Notes: generated by a model from the letters alone, not told the origin. Shown: positions 7,921-16,355, numbered from the stretch's first letter. The stretch: 64,000 nt of DNA from Bradyrhizobium sp. NFR13 (GCF_900114605.1 NZ_FOTP01000004.1:372001-436000); one strand, 5' to 3'. Numbers and translations: made by a program.

Positions 7921-8829
7921 ATGACCAAGCCATCGGCGCTCCCCACTTCCGTCGATGGCATGCTGGAATTGCTGACATCGCGCGGCTATCTCGCCGAGCG
8001 GTCTTTGGCGACGGTGGCTTACCTGTCGCTGAAAATGGGGCGACCGCTGTTTCTCGAAGGCGAGGCTGGCGTCGGCAAGACCGAGATCGCGAAGGTGTTA
8101 TCAGCAGCGCTCGGCCGCAAGCTGATCCGGCTGCAATGCTATGAAGGCCTCGACGTTTCTTCTGCAGTCTATGAGTGGAACAGCGCCTCGCAGATGATCG
8201 CGATCCGGTTGGCGGAAGCCGCCGGCGATACCGACCGCGATCAGCTCTCCAGCGACATCTTCGCCGAGCGTTACCTGATCAAGCGTCCGCTGCTGCAGGC
8301 GCTGGAGCCGGACGTGAATGGCGCGCCGGTCTTGTTGATCGACGAACTTGACCGCGCAGATGAGGCGTTCGAGGCGTATCTCCTCGAAATTCTCAGCGAC
8401 TTTCAGGTGACCATTCCCGAACTCGGCACGGTGAAGGCGCCATCGCCGCCGATTGTCATCGTCACGTCGAACCGCACCCGCGAAATCCACGACGCGTTGA
8501 AGCGGCGCTGTCTGTATCACTGGGTCGACTATCCCGCCGCCGAGCGCGAACTCGCCATCGTCAAGTCGCGCGTGCCGGGCATCTCCGCAAAGCTCTCGCA
8601 GCAGGTGGTGAAGTTCGTGCAGGCGCTGCGCGACCAGGATTTCTACAAGTCGCCGGGCGTCGCCGAAACACTGGACTGGGCGACCGCGCTGACCGAACTC
8701 GACGCCCGCTCGCTGACGCCGCAGGTGGTGGGCGATACGCTGGGCGCACTGTTGAAGTATCAGGACGACATCCAGCGCATGCAGGGCGATGCGCTGGCGA
8801 AGGTGATTAAGGAAGCGACGAGCGATTAG
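7921..8829 (+). CDS. coxD: MoxR-family AAA+ ATPase (CoxD type)
   Basis: AAA+ chaperone of the MoxR family. CoxD is needed for the Cu-S-Mo active site of CO dehydrogenase in Afipia carboxidovorans. At 302 residues it has Walker A GEAGVGKT at 47-54, Walker B LLIDELDRAD around 139-148, and an arginine-finger region VIVTSNRTREIHDALKRRC. ATG 7921 lies 39 bases after coxM. The partner VWA protein CoxE is encoded next, matching the known CoxD-CoxE ATPase/VWA pairing. Confidence in the family is high; the client enzyme is inferred from context. Confidence 0.9.
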   Translation: MTKPSALPTSVDGMLELLTSRGYLAERSLATVAYLSLKMGRPLFLEGEAGVGKTEIAKVLSAALGRKLIRLQCYEGLDVSSAVYEWNSASQMIAIRLAEAAGDTDRDQLSSDIFAERYLIKRPLLQALEPDVNGAPVLLIDELDRADEAFEAYLLEILSDFQVTIPELGTVKAPSPPIVIVTSNRTREIHDALKRRCLYHWVDYPAAERELAIVKSRVPGISAKLSQQVVKFVQALRDQDFYKSPGVAETLDWATALTELDARSLTPQVVGDTLGALLKYQDDIQRMQGDALAKVIKEATSD

Positions 8830-8851
8830 CTGAAGCGCGGGGCCACAAACT

Positions 8852-9010
8852 CGTCGTTCCGGGGCGCCGCACTTGCGTCGAACCCGGAACCTCGATGTGT
8901 TGATCGCGCCAAACACGGCGGGATTCCGGGGTCGAACGCGAAGACGCGCTCGCCCCGGAATGACAGTGGCAGTTCGGTCGCGCAAATGGCGCGCCCGCCC
9001 CGGAACGACG
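8852..9010. repeat. REP-like palindromic element with 15-base perfect terminal inverted repeat
   Basis: The ends, 8852-8866 and 8996-9010, are perfect 15-base reverse complements (CGTCGTTCCGGGGCG and CGCCCCGGAACGACG). Inside, further TTCCGGGG / CCCCGGAA pairs near 8932-8963 allow a second hairpin, so the 159 bases can fold into a branched structure. The same TTCCGGG core recurs at 56464-56596. This matches a family of extragenic palindromes that I know from Bradyrhizobium and Rhodopseudomonas. It separates coxD from coxE and ends at the coxE ribosome-binding site. Confidence 0.85.
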
Positions 9011-9019
9011 GAGTTAGGT

Positions 9020-10222
9020 TTGCCCATCGACCATCTCAACCCACCGACCGGCCAGATGGCAGACAATGTCATCGGCTTTGCGCGTGCGCTCCGCGCCGCC
9101 GGCCTGCCGGTTGGGCCGGGTGCGGTGATCGATGCGCTGAATGCCTTGCAGATGATCGAGATCGGCAAGCGCGCCGACGTATTCACGACGTTGGAAGCAA
9201 TCTTCGTCAAACGCCACGAGCACGCGTTGGTGTTTGCCCAGGCCTTTGATCTGTTCTTCCGTGCGGCCGACGAATGGAAGCAGATGCTGGATTCGGTGCC
9301 GCTGCCCGACGATGCCAAGCGCAAGCCGCCGCCGGCCTCGCGCCGCGTGCAGGAGGCGATGGCGCAACCGGCACAGGGCGCAGAACGCGAGGCACCGCAG
9401 GAGCAGGAGATCAGGCTGTCGGTCTCCGACCGTGAGGTTTTGCAGAAGAAAGATTTTGCGCAGATGAGCGCAGCGGAGATCGCCGAGGTCACGCGCGCCA
9501 TCGCCAATATGCGGCTGCCGCAAGCTGAACTGCGCACGCGCCGCACCCAGCCGGACAAGCACGGCGCGCGGCTCGATCTGCGGCGCACGCTGCGCGGCAG
9601 CCTGCGCACGGGCGGCGACATCATCGACATCCGCAGGCTAGGCCTGATCGATAAGCCGGCGCCGATTGTCGCGCTGCTCGATATCTCCGGCTCGATGAGT
9701 GAATATACTCGACTGTTTCTGCACTTCCTTCATGCGATTACGGACGCCCGCAAGCGCGTCTCGGTCTTCCTGTTCGGCACAAGGCTGACCAATGTGACGC
9801 GGGCGCTGCGCTCGCGCGATCCCGACGAGGCGCTGGCCTCGTGCTCGGCCTCGGTGGAAGACTGGGCCGGCGGTACGCGCATTTCCGCGTCGCTGCACAA
9901 CTTCAACAAGCTCTGGGGACGCCGCGTGCTCGGCCAAGGGGCGATCGTGCTGCTGATCTCGGACGGGCTGGAGCGCGAAGCGGATTCCCAACTGGCCTTC
10001 GAGATGGACCGGTTGCATCGCTCCTGCCGGCGGCTGATCTGGCTCAACCCGCTATTGCGCTTCGACGGCTTCGAGCCGAAAGCGCAGGGCATCAAAATGA
10101 TGCTCCCGCACGTTGACGAATTCCGCCCGGTGCATAATTTGAGTTCGATCGACGGACTGATCAAGGCGCTGTCATCGGCGCCTCCGGTCCATCACCGCAG
10201 CCTGATCCGGCCCGCAGCTTAA
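9020..10222 (+). CDS. coxE: VWA-domain protein of the CoxE family
   Basis: CoxE proteins carry a von Willebrand A domain and work with the CoxD ATPase in maturing the molybdenum-copper site. The C-terminal half holds an intact MIDAS motif, LLDISGSMSEY (DxSxS), at about residue 218. The N-terminal part is the CoxE-specific helical region starting NVIGFARALRAAGLPVGPG. TTG 9020 was chosen because a GGAG lies 6 bases upstream. The in-frame extension to 8873 translates the palindromic repeat and is Arg-rich nonsense. ATG 9056 is an alternative. About 400 residues, a normal length. Confidence 0.85.
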   Translation: MPIDHLNPPTGQMADNVIGFARALRAAGLPVGPGAVIDALNALQMIEIGKRADVFTTLEAIFVKRHEHALVFAQAFDLFFRAADEWKQMLDSVPLPDDAKRKPPPASRRVQEAMAQPAQGAEREAPQEQEIRLSVSDREVLQKKDFAQMSAAEIAEVTRAIANMRLPQAELRTRRTQPDKHGARLDLRRTLRGSLRTGGDIIDIRRLGLIDKPAPIVALLDISGSMSEYTRLFLHFLHAITDARKRVSVFLFGTRLTNVTRALRSRDPDEALASCSASVEDWAGGTRISASLHNFNKLWGRRVLGQGAIVLLISDGLEREADSQLAFEMDRLHRSCRRLIWLNPLLRFDGFEPKAQGIKMMLPHVDEFRPVHNLSSIDGLIKALSSAPPVHHRSLIRPAA

Positions 10223-10233
10223 GAGAGGCTTCC

Positions 10234-10563
10234 ATGCTCAATCGCGATGAAGACATCCTGCAGGCCGCGGAAGCGTGGCAGAAGGCCGGACACGGCGTGG
10301 CGCTGGCCACCGTGGTTGAGACCTGGGGTTCGGCGCCGCGTCCCGCAGGCTCGAATCTCGTCATCAATGACGACGGCACCTTCTTGGGCTCGGTCTCCGG
10401 CGGTTGCGTCGAAGGCGCCGTGGTCACCGAGGCGCTCGATGTGATTGCGAGTGGCGAGCCCAAATTGCTCGAATTCGGCGTGGCTGACGAGACCGCGTGG
10501 AATGTCGGCCTGTCCTGCGGCGGCACCATCCGCGTGTTCGTCGAGAAGGTGGGCCAGTCGTGA
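10234..10563 (+). CDS. XdhC/CoxI N-terminal domain protein
   Basis: A 109-residue protein consisting only of the XdhC_CoxI domain, which in XdhC binds molybdenum cofactor and delivers the sulfurated form to the apo-hydroxylase. Conserved motifs TWGSAPRPAGSNL (about residues 30-42) and SVSGGCVEGAV (53-63) are present. A Cys in LSCGGTIRVF near the end is the conserved second Cys. The start ATG 10234 follows a GAGAGG leader. Its stop overlaps the GTG of the next gene by 4 bases, so the two halves of what is one XdhC chain elsewhere are translationally coupled. Confidence 0.88.
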   Translation: MLNRDEDILQAAEAWQKAGHGVALATVVETWGSAPRPAGSNLVINDDGTFLGSVSGGCVEGAVVTEALDVIASGEPKLLEFGVADETAWNVGLSCGGTIRVFVEKVGQS

Positions 10564-11261
10564 AAGCCGAGACACTTGCCACTCTGAACGCCGAGCGCGC
10601 CGCCCGGCGTCCTGTCATTTTGATCACCGATATATCCGATGGAACACAACGCCTGGTGAAGGCCGCCGATTTCGGCGCCGATCCGCTGCATGCCGAGCTC
10701 GAGAAGCAGCTCCGCATGGGCAAGAGCGCGATGGTCGAGGCGGACGGCAAGAAGCTGTTTCTCAACGTCTACGCGCCGACCGCGCGGCTAGTGATCATCG
10801 GTGCCGTCCATATCAGCCAGGCGCTAGCGCCGCTGGCGCGGTCGCTGGATTACGATGTGACGGTGGTCGATCCGCGCACAGCTTTTGCCAGTCCCGAGCG
10901 TTTCCCGGACGTGAAACTGATCGCCGAATGGCCGGAAGAGGCGTTGCCGGGCCTCGACATCGATCACTACACGGCCTTCGTCGCCGTGACCCACGATCCG
11001 AAGATCGACGATCCCGCGCTGCTACATGCCTTCGAGAAGAATTGCTTCTATATCGGTGCGCTAGGCTCGCGAAAGACCCACGCCAAGCGCGGCGACCGGC
11101 TGAAGGCGCAGGGCGTCAGCGAGGCTGATTTCGCGCGGATCAAGGCGCCGATCGGCTTGAATATTGGTGCCGTGTCGCCGTCGGAAATTGCTGTGTCGAT
11201 CATGGCGGAGATTACGGCCGAGCTGCGTATGCCCAGGGATGCGAAGGCGGCTGGGGCATGA
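10560..11261 (+). CDS. XdhC Rossmann (C-terminal) domain protein
   Basis: The second half of XdhC as a separate 233-residue protein. An N-terminal region of about 75 residues precedes the Rossmann-like XdhC_C domain, with VIIGAVHISQALAPLA near residue 79 and the conserved GALGSRKTHAKRGDRL near 165. It acts with the preceding XdhC_CoxI protein in sulfurated Moco delivery. GTG 10560 overlaps the upstream stop as GTGA, so I prefer it over an in-frame start at 10497 that would lie inside the previous gene. The next gene starts at 11258, again a 4-base overlap. Confidence 0.88.
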   Translation: MKAETLATLNAERAARRPVILITDISDGTQRLVKAADFGADPLHAELEKQLRMGKSAMVEADGKKLFLNVYAPTARLVIIGAVHISQALAPLARSLDYDVTVVDPRTAFASPERFPDVKLIAEWPEEALPGLDIDHYTAFVAVTHDPKIDDPALLHAFEKNCFYIGALGSRKTHAKRGDRLKAQGVSEADFARIKAPIGLNIGAVSPSEIAVSIMAEITAELRMPRDAKAAGA

Positions 11262-12862
11262 AGTTCGGTCCCGCCAGTCCGGCGGATGCACTCGGCGGCG
11301 TGACCGTCCATACGCTGCGTCAGGGTTCGCTCGTTCTCAAGAAAGGCACCACCATCGGTCCCGATGAAGTCGCAGCGCTGACGAGCGCCGGCGTCAAGGA
11401 CGTCGTTGTCGTGCGCCTCGAAGACGGTGACGTCTCTGAGGACGTCGCAGCTGCGAGTATCGCGCAGGCCGTGGCGGGCGAGGGCGTCAATGTTGAGCGC
11501 GCCTTCACGGGCCGCGCCAATCTATTTGCGGGGACGCCGGGCGTGCTGGTCGTCGATCGCGCCATCGTCGATCGCATCAATGCCGTCGACGAAGCGATCA
11601 CCTTTGCAACGCTGGCGGCCTACAAGCCGGTGGTCGAAGGTGAGATGATCGCGACCGTCAAGCTGATCCCGTTCGGCGTCGCCGGCACGCTGCGCGACGC
11701 GGCCGTCCAGGCTGCCTCGGGCGGCGCAATGCGGATCGCGCCTTACACGGTCAGGAAAGTCGGCATCGTCTCGACACTGTTGCCGGGGCTGTCGCCGAAG
11801 GTGATCGACAAGACGCTGCGTGTGACCGAAGAGCGCCTCGCGCCTGCCGGTGCGAAGATCATCGCCGAGCGCCGCGTGCCGCATGACGAGAAAGTGCTGG
11901 CAAAGACAATCAAGGAACTGCTCGGGCTCGGCGCCGAGCTGGTGATCGTGTTCGGAGCCTCGGCCATTGCCGACCGCCGTGACGTGATTCCGTCGGCCAT
12001 CGAACACATCGGCGGCGCCATTGAACATTTCGGCATGCCGGTCGATCCCGGCAATCTGCTTCTGATCGGCCGGGCCGGCGACGTGCCGGTGCTCGGCGCG
12101 CCCGGCTGCGCGCGTTCGCCGGTGGAAAACGGTTTCGACTGGGTGTTGATGCGGCTGCTGGCTGGCCTCAAGGTGACCCGCGCCGATCTCACCGGCATGG
12201 GTGTCGGCGGTTTGCTGATGGAAATCGTGACCCGGCCGCAACCACGCGTGCCCGTCGGCAGCGATAGCAACAGCAATGTCGCCGCCGTTATTCTGGCCGC
12301 CGGCCGTTCGACCCGGATGGGCGGGCCGAACAAGCTGCTCGCCGAACTCAACGGCAAGGCATTGGTCCGGATCGTCGCCGAACAAGCGATCGCATCGAAA
12401 GCGTCGAGCGTAACGGTGGTGACAGGTCATCAGGCGCCGGAGGTCGAGAAGGCGCTGGCCGGACTCAAAGTCACCTTTGTCTACAACCCTGATTTTGCCG
12501 ATGGCCTTGCCAGTTCGGTGAAAGCCGGCATCGCGGCAGTCCCGGCGGATGCCAATGGAGCCGTGGTCTGTCTCGGCGACATGCCGCTGATCGATGCCCA
12601 GTTGATAGATCATCTGATAGAGACCTTCGCGCCGGATCGCGGCAACCTCATCGTCGTCCCTGTGAGTGAGGGCCGTCGCGGTAATCCCGTGTTGTGGTCT
12701 CGGCGCTTCTTCAATGAGTTGATGACGCTGGACGGCGATATCGGCGCCCGGCACCTGATCATGAAGCACGCCGAAGCCGTTGCCGATGTGGCGGTGGAAG
12801 GCCACGGCGCCTTCCTCGATATCGATACGCCGCAGGCGCTGGAAGACGCGCGGAGCGGGTGA
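11258..12862 (+). CDS. Molybdopterin-binding domain / MobA-like nucleotidyltransferase fusion
   Basis: A 534-residue fusion. Residues 1 to about 335 are a MoeA/CinA-type molybdopterin-binding region (HTLRQGSLVLKKGTTI near 20, GASAIADRRDVIP near 233). Residues about 345-534 are an NTP-transferase of the MobA/MocA type with the nucleotide loop ILAAGRSTRMGGPNK and a CLGDMPLID metal-site motif. It most likely makes the cytosine- or guanine-dinucleotide form of Moco needed by the hydroxylase; CODH uses MCD, so a MocA role is the better guess. It is overlapped by the upstream XdhC gene and ends the cox/Moco operon. Confidence 0.87.
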   Translation: MKFGPASPADALGGVTVHTLRQGSLVLKKGTTIGPDEVAALTSAGVKDVVVVRLEDGDVSEDVAAASIAQAVAGEGVNVERAFTGRANLFAGTPGVLVVDRAIVDRINAVDEAITFATLAAYKPVVEGEMIATVKLIPFGVAGTLRDAAVQAASGGAMRIAPYTVRKVGIVSTLLPGLSPKVIDKTLRVTEERLAPAGAKIIAERRVPHDEKVLAKTIKELLGLGAELVIVFGASAIADRRDVIPSAIEHIGGAIEHFGMPVDPGNLLLIGRAGDVPVLGAPGCARSPVENGFDWVLMRLLAGLKVTRADLTGMGVGGLLMEIVTRPQPRVPVGSDSNSNVAAVILAAGRSTRMGGPNKLLAELNGKALVRIVAEQAIASKASSVTVVTGHQAPEVEKALAGLKVTFVYNPDFADGLASSVKAGIAAVPADANGAVVCLGDMPLIDAQLIDHLIETFAPDRGNLIVVPVSEGRRGNPVLWSRRFFNELMTLDGDIGARHLIMKHAEAVADVAVEGHGAFLDIDTPQALEDARSG

Positions 12863-12963
12863 GCATCCCGGATGCGGCGGGCCGTCGCATTTCACTTTCG
12901 TTCACCAAGTTGAAACGCCCTTCCCTGTAGCGTCTGCCTCGATCGGCCTCGGGGGAGGGGAAA

Positions 12964-13344
12964 TTGTCGCTGTTTGTTGCCGCGCGTCGTCGCGCGATTC
13001 TCGCCGTTGCCTTGTTGATGAGCTTGGGCGCCATGGATGTGGCCTCAGCCGCTGGTGCCCTCGCCGTAGGCAAGTGTGGTGCCTATGGCCAGGCATTCGA
13101 CTATTCGGCGCAGGCGGCGGCGGTGGCGGCCGCTAAAAAGCAGTGCAAGGGCGAGTGCACGACGGTAACGATGAAGCGCGCCTGCGCCGCCTTCGCCGTG
13201 GATATGAAGAATCCCTGCGGCGCGCATGGCTATGCGGTGGCGCCGCGCATTTCCAGCTCGCTGAATCAGGCGACCAAGAAATGCTATGACTACGGCGGTA
13301 AGGAATGCGTCATCCGCGCCTGGGCCTGCGACGCCAAGGGCTAG
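12964..13344 (+). CDS. Secreted DUF4189-type small protein
   Basis: A 126-residue exported protein: a signal peptide (about residues 8-30, cleavage near ASA-AG) then a Cys-rich DUF4189 domain of about 90 residues with repeated AAA/KKQC and Cys pairs that probably form disulfides in the periplasm. The role of DUF4189 is not known to me. TTG 12964 was chosen because GGGGAGGGG lies just upstream and it gives a complete signal peptide. The first in-frame ATG (13018) would remove most of it. It is followed by the cyclase gene after 53 bases. Confidence 0.78.
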   Translation: MSLFVAARRRAILAVALLMSLGAMDVASAAGALAVGKCGAYGQAFDYSAQAAAVAAAKKQCKGECTTVTMKRACAAFAVDMKNPCGAHGYAVAPRISSSLNQATKKCYDYGGKECVIRAWACDAKG

Positions 13345-13397
13345 AGCTCCCCGACAAATATCTCGTTCAACGCGCCTGCGGCGGCTAGACTGCTGCA

Positions 13398-14720
13398 ATG
13401 ATTCAATTTTTCCGGACACTTTTGAAGCCCGCCGCCGACGCCGATCCGTCCGTTCGGGAGTTTCGGAAGGCGCTGAGCCGCGAGATGCTGTTGACCGAGC
13501 GGTTGCGGGTCAAGACGGTGATCGGCACCGTGGTGATCGTGACGCTGTCACTGTCCATCAGCTATTTGCTGGCGCCGTCGAGTTTCGCGCGCATATCCAA
13601 TGGCAAGTTCGATCTCGCATCGTCTTTTATGATCACGGGCCCGCTGCTGCTGTTCGAGTTCTTCGTTCTTTACAAAGTCAATCAGCGCATCGCTGCAGGG
13701 CAAGATATTGCGCATGGGCGGCGCTATCTGAGTGCGCTCATCGAGACCAGCATTCCGACGGCCGCACTGCATCTCCATATGGGCTGGATGGGGCCGGCGG
13801 GGGCGTTGGCATTTGCGGCACCGTTGTCCTATTTCATCTTCATCATTCTATCCACGCTTCGGCTCGATTTCTGGCTGTCGACGTTTACCGGTTTTGTCGC
13901 GGCTGCCCAGATGCTCGCGATGGCCATGCTGTATCATCCGGCGCAATTCGCTTCGGAACCCGCACCGGATTTTGCGTTTCAGCTTATCCGTAGCGCCATG
14001 GTCCTGCTCTGCGGTATTCTCGCAGGCGCGGTCGGTTTGCAACTTCGTCGCCAGTTCGAGGCGAGCATCGCGGCAACTTCGGCGCGCGATCGTGTCACCA
14101 ATCTGTTCGGTCAGCATGTCTCGCCGCAGGTGGTGGAACAGTTGCTGGCGTCGGGAACGAGCTCCACGACCGAAATACGTCAGGTCGCGGTGATGTTCGT
14201 CGATATCCGTAACTTTACCGCGGCAACCCGTGTGCATTCGCCGCGCGAGGTGGTGGAGCGGCTCGACGAGACGTTTGCATTGCTGGTCGATGTGCTGGAT
14301 CGACATTCCGGGATCGTGAACAAATTTCTCGGTGACGGCTTTCTCGCGCTGTTCGGAGCGCCCATTGAGGACCCGAATGCGGCGCATTGCGCCGTGCAGG
14401 CAGCACGCGAGATGCTCATAGCTGTCGAGAAAAGCAATCAGGACAGTGAATGGCCCCTGCGCATTGGCATCGGGCTTCATATCGGGACCGTGATTGCCGG
14501 CAATGTTGGCTCCCCGCGCCGCAAGGAGTATACGGTCATCGGCGATACCGTGAATTTCGCAGCCCGGCTTGAGGCGCTCAACAAACAGTTCGACTCGCAA
14601 TTGCTGATCTCCGCCTCCATACGCGATGCCTTGGGCGACACCTGCAGCGATGCGGAGTTGCTCGGCGATGTGCCGATCCGCGGCTATGATCTGCCGCAGG
14701 CGATCTGGCGGCTCGGCTGA
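13398..14720 (+). CDS. Membrane-bound class III adenylate/guanylate cyclase
   Basis: A 440-residue cyclase producing a cyclic nucleotide from ATP (or GTP). An N-terminal membrane domain of about six helices (residues 40-225) is followed by the class III catalytic domain (about 250-440). Metal-binding Asp residues are in VMFVDIRNFT and KFLGDGFLALFG. The substrate-specifying Lys/Asp pair appears in KEYTVIGDTVNFAARL, and GLHIGTVIAGNVG is the dimer-arm region. All catalytic residues look intact. The Lys-Asp combination favours adenylate cyclase. Alphaproteobacteria of this group carry many such genes, so the signal sensed is unknown. Confidence 0.9.
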   Translation: MIQFFRTLLKPAADADPSVREFRKALSREMLLTERLRVKTVIGTVVIVTLSLSISYLLAPSSFARISNGKFDLASSFMITGPLLLFEFFVLYKVNQRIAAGQDIAHGRRYLSALIETSIPTAALHLHMGWMGPAGALAFAAPLSYFIFIILSTLRLDFWLSTFTGFVAAAQMLAMAMLYHPAQFASEPAPDFAFQLIRSAMVLLCGILAGAVGLQLRRQFEASIAATSARDRVTNLFGQHVSPQVVEQLLASGTSSTTEIRQVAVMFVDIRNFTAATRVHSPREVVERLDETFALLVDVLDRHSGIVNKFLGDGFLALFGAPIEDPNAAHCAVQAAREMLIAVEKSNQDSEWPLRIGIGLHIGTVIAGNVGSPRRKEYTVIGDTVNFAARLEALNKQFDSQLLISASIRDALGDTCSDAELLGDVPIRGYDLPQAIWRLG

Positions 14721-14802
14721 GCAGATTCCCGATCAGTTTTCATGTCCGGCACGCTCATGTAGCCACCAAGTGTGCGGTTGCTGAAATCGTTCGAAAGGCC
14801 TT

Positions 14803-14830
14803 GAATATGACTGACTGGTCAGTCATATTC
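14803..14830. promoter_or_regulatory. Probable TetR operator (13-base inverted repeat)
   Basis: GAATATGACTGAC (14803-14815) and GTCAGTCATATTC (14818-14830) are perfect reverse complements around TG. The core TGACTGAC-TG-GTCAGTCA has the usual TetR/AcrR operator form. It ends 5 bases before the GTG start of the TetR gene that heads the export operon, so autorepression of the whole operon is the natural reading. Confidence 0.85.
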
Positions 14831-14835
14831 AGCCC

Positions 14836-15570
14836 GTGAGCGCATCCGAAGCGAAATCGAAGGCGGTGCGATTAGCCCGTGCGGCCACTGGTCGAGGCGG
14901 TGCGAAGAAGGCTGTCGCCAAGCCTGCCAGAACGGCAATACCGAAACTTGCCACGTCGAAGCCGCCATCGAAACGCGAAGCCAAAGCCGAGGAGCGGCGG
15001 GCGGCGATTATCGCTGCCGGGCTCGACGAATTCGTTGCCCGTGGCTTTGCCGGTACCCGGCTCGACGACGTGGCGAAACGCGCCGGCGTCGCCAAGGGCA
15101 CGATCTATCTCTACTTCACCGACAAGGAGGCGCTGTTCCAGGAACTGGTGCGTAGCGCGCTCGGCCCGCTGATCAGCCGGATGAGCGAGCCGCCGGTCGC
15201 GGGTGGCTCGGCCCGCGCCATGATGGAAGGCTTCGCCGAAAGCTTTGTGCGCGACGTCGTGCAAACCCGGCGCGGCGACATTTTGCGCCTGATCATAGCG
15301 GAGGGCGCGCGCTTCCCATCATTGTCGGAATTCTACTACCGCGAAGTGGTGGAACGGGGGATGGCTGGCATGCGGCAAATGATCGAATACGGCATCGCAC
15401 GCGGCGAGATTCGCAATCCCGCGCTGCTAAAGTTCCCGCAGCTTCTCGTGGCTCCGGCCATGGTCGCGGTGATCTGGCAAGGGTTGTTTGCCCGGCTGGC
15501 GCCGCTCGACGCCATGGCGATGTTGCAGGCTCATATCGACCTGATCTTTGGCGAGCGGAGAACGGTATGA
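14836..15570 (+). CDS. TetR/AcrR-family regulator of the export operon
   Basis: A 244-residue repressor. The N-terminal HTH (about residues 52-98) includes FAGTRLDDVAKRAGVAKGTIYLYFTDKEALF, split across helices 2-4 as in TetR. The C-terminal ligand domain ends in a CecR/YbiH-like WQGLFARLAPLDAM region. The first 50 residues are an unusual Lys/Ala-rich extension. GTG 14836 lies only 5 bases after the operator, leaving no room for a ribosome-binding site. Either the transcript is leaderless or the real start is further in. It overlaps the HlyD gene (ATGA at 15567), placing regulator and pump in one operon. Confidence 0.88.
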   Translation: MSASEAKSKAVRLARAATGRGGAKKAVAKPARTAIPKLATSKPPSKREAKAEERRAAIIAAGLDEFVARGFAGTRLDDVAKRAGVAKGTIYLYFTDKEALFQELVRSALGPLISRMSEPPVAGGSARAMMEGFAESFVRDVVQTRRGDILRLIIAEGARFPSLSEFYYREVVERGMAGMRQMIEYGIARGEIRNPALLKFPQLLVAPAMVAVIWQGLFARLAPLDAMAMLQAHIDLIFGERRTV

Positions 15571-16355
15571 TGTCGTCGCACAAGACCTGCCGTTTGTTCA
15601 CCATACTGGCGTTGATGCTGGCTCTTGCCGGTTGCAACGAACGCAGGGACCCCGGCTATCAGGGCTGGGTCGAGGCCGACATGATCTTTGTTAGCCCCGA
15701 CGAATCCGGGCGCATCACCAAACTCGACATTCGCGAAGGCGACGAAGTGCAGATCGGCGCTCCGCTCTATGCGGTCGACGACGATCTGCAGCAGGCCGAT
15801 CTCAACCAGAACAACGCCACGCTGGCCAACGCAAAACAGACCTTTGATCGCGCCCAGTCGCTCAGCAAGACCGGCTCCGGCACCCAGGCCAATCTGGACG
15901 CGGCAGTGTCGGCGCTGCGCGTCGCCGAGGCACGGGTAAACACCTCGCAAACGCGGTTGATGCGGCGCAAGGCCTTCGCGCCGATCAGCGGCACCATCCA
16001 GCAGATCTATTTCCGAGAGGGCGAGATGGTGCCGGCGCAGCGGCCCGTGCTGTCGATCCTGCCGCCGGGCAATATGAAGATACGCTTTTATGTTCCGGAG
16101 ACCGACTTGGCCAAGCTCGCCGTCGGCGACGTGGTCCGCGTCGCCTGTGACAATTGCGCGGCCGATCTGACGGCCAAGATCTACTACATCGCGACCACGG
16201 CGGAATATACGCCGCCGGTGATCTACAGTCTCGATGAACGCAACAAGCTGGTCTATCTCGTGCAGGCACGGCCCAACAAGCCGGCCAGCGTCCGTGTTGG
16301 CCAGCCGGTCAGCGTGTTCGCCCATCCGACCATTCCCGTGGCGACGACGCGATGA
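15567..16355 (+). CDS. HlyD-family periplasmic adaptor lipoprotein (YbhG-like)
   Basis: Membrane-fusion subunit linking the ABC exporter to an outer-membrane channel. A lipobox LAGC with Cys23 marks it as a lipoprotein. The biotinyl-lipoyl-like half (GRITKLDIREGDEVQIG near residue 50) precedes a coiled-coil hairpin (about 75-130), and the barrel domain has PGNMKIRFYVPETDLAKLAVGD near 165. At 262 residues it is short, as in YbhG-like proteins. Overlap of 4 bases with both the TetR gene upstream and the ATPase gene downstream shows a tightly coupled operon. Confidence 0.88.
   Translation: MMSSHKTCRLFTILALMLALAGCNERRDPGYQGWVEADMIFVSPDESGRITKLDIREGDEVQIGAPLYAVDDDLQQADLNQNNATLANAKQTFDRAQSLSKTGSGTQANLDAAVSALRVAEARVNTSQTRLMRRKAFAPISGTIQQIYFREGEMVPAQRPVLSILPPGNMKIRFYVPETDLAKLAVGDVVRVACDNCAADLTAKIYYIATTAEYTPPVIYSLDERNKLVYLVQARPNKPASVRVGQPVSVFAHPTIPVATTR

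Noticed and set aside
8873-9019. N-terminal extension of CoxE
   Set aside because: It translates the palindromic repeat; TTG 9020 with a GGAG upstream fits better.
8101-9630. Long minus-strand open frame (about 509 codons) across coxD/coxE
   Set aside because: It is antisense to well-supported coxD and coxE, has no family motifs, and arises from GC-rich third-position bias.
11522-12895. Long minus-strand open frame opposite the Moco fusion gene
   Set aside because: Antisense to a protein with clear motifs; composition typical of GC-rich shadows.
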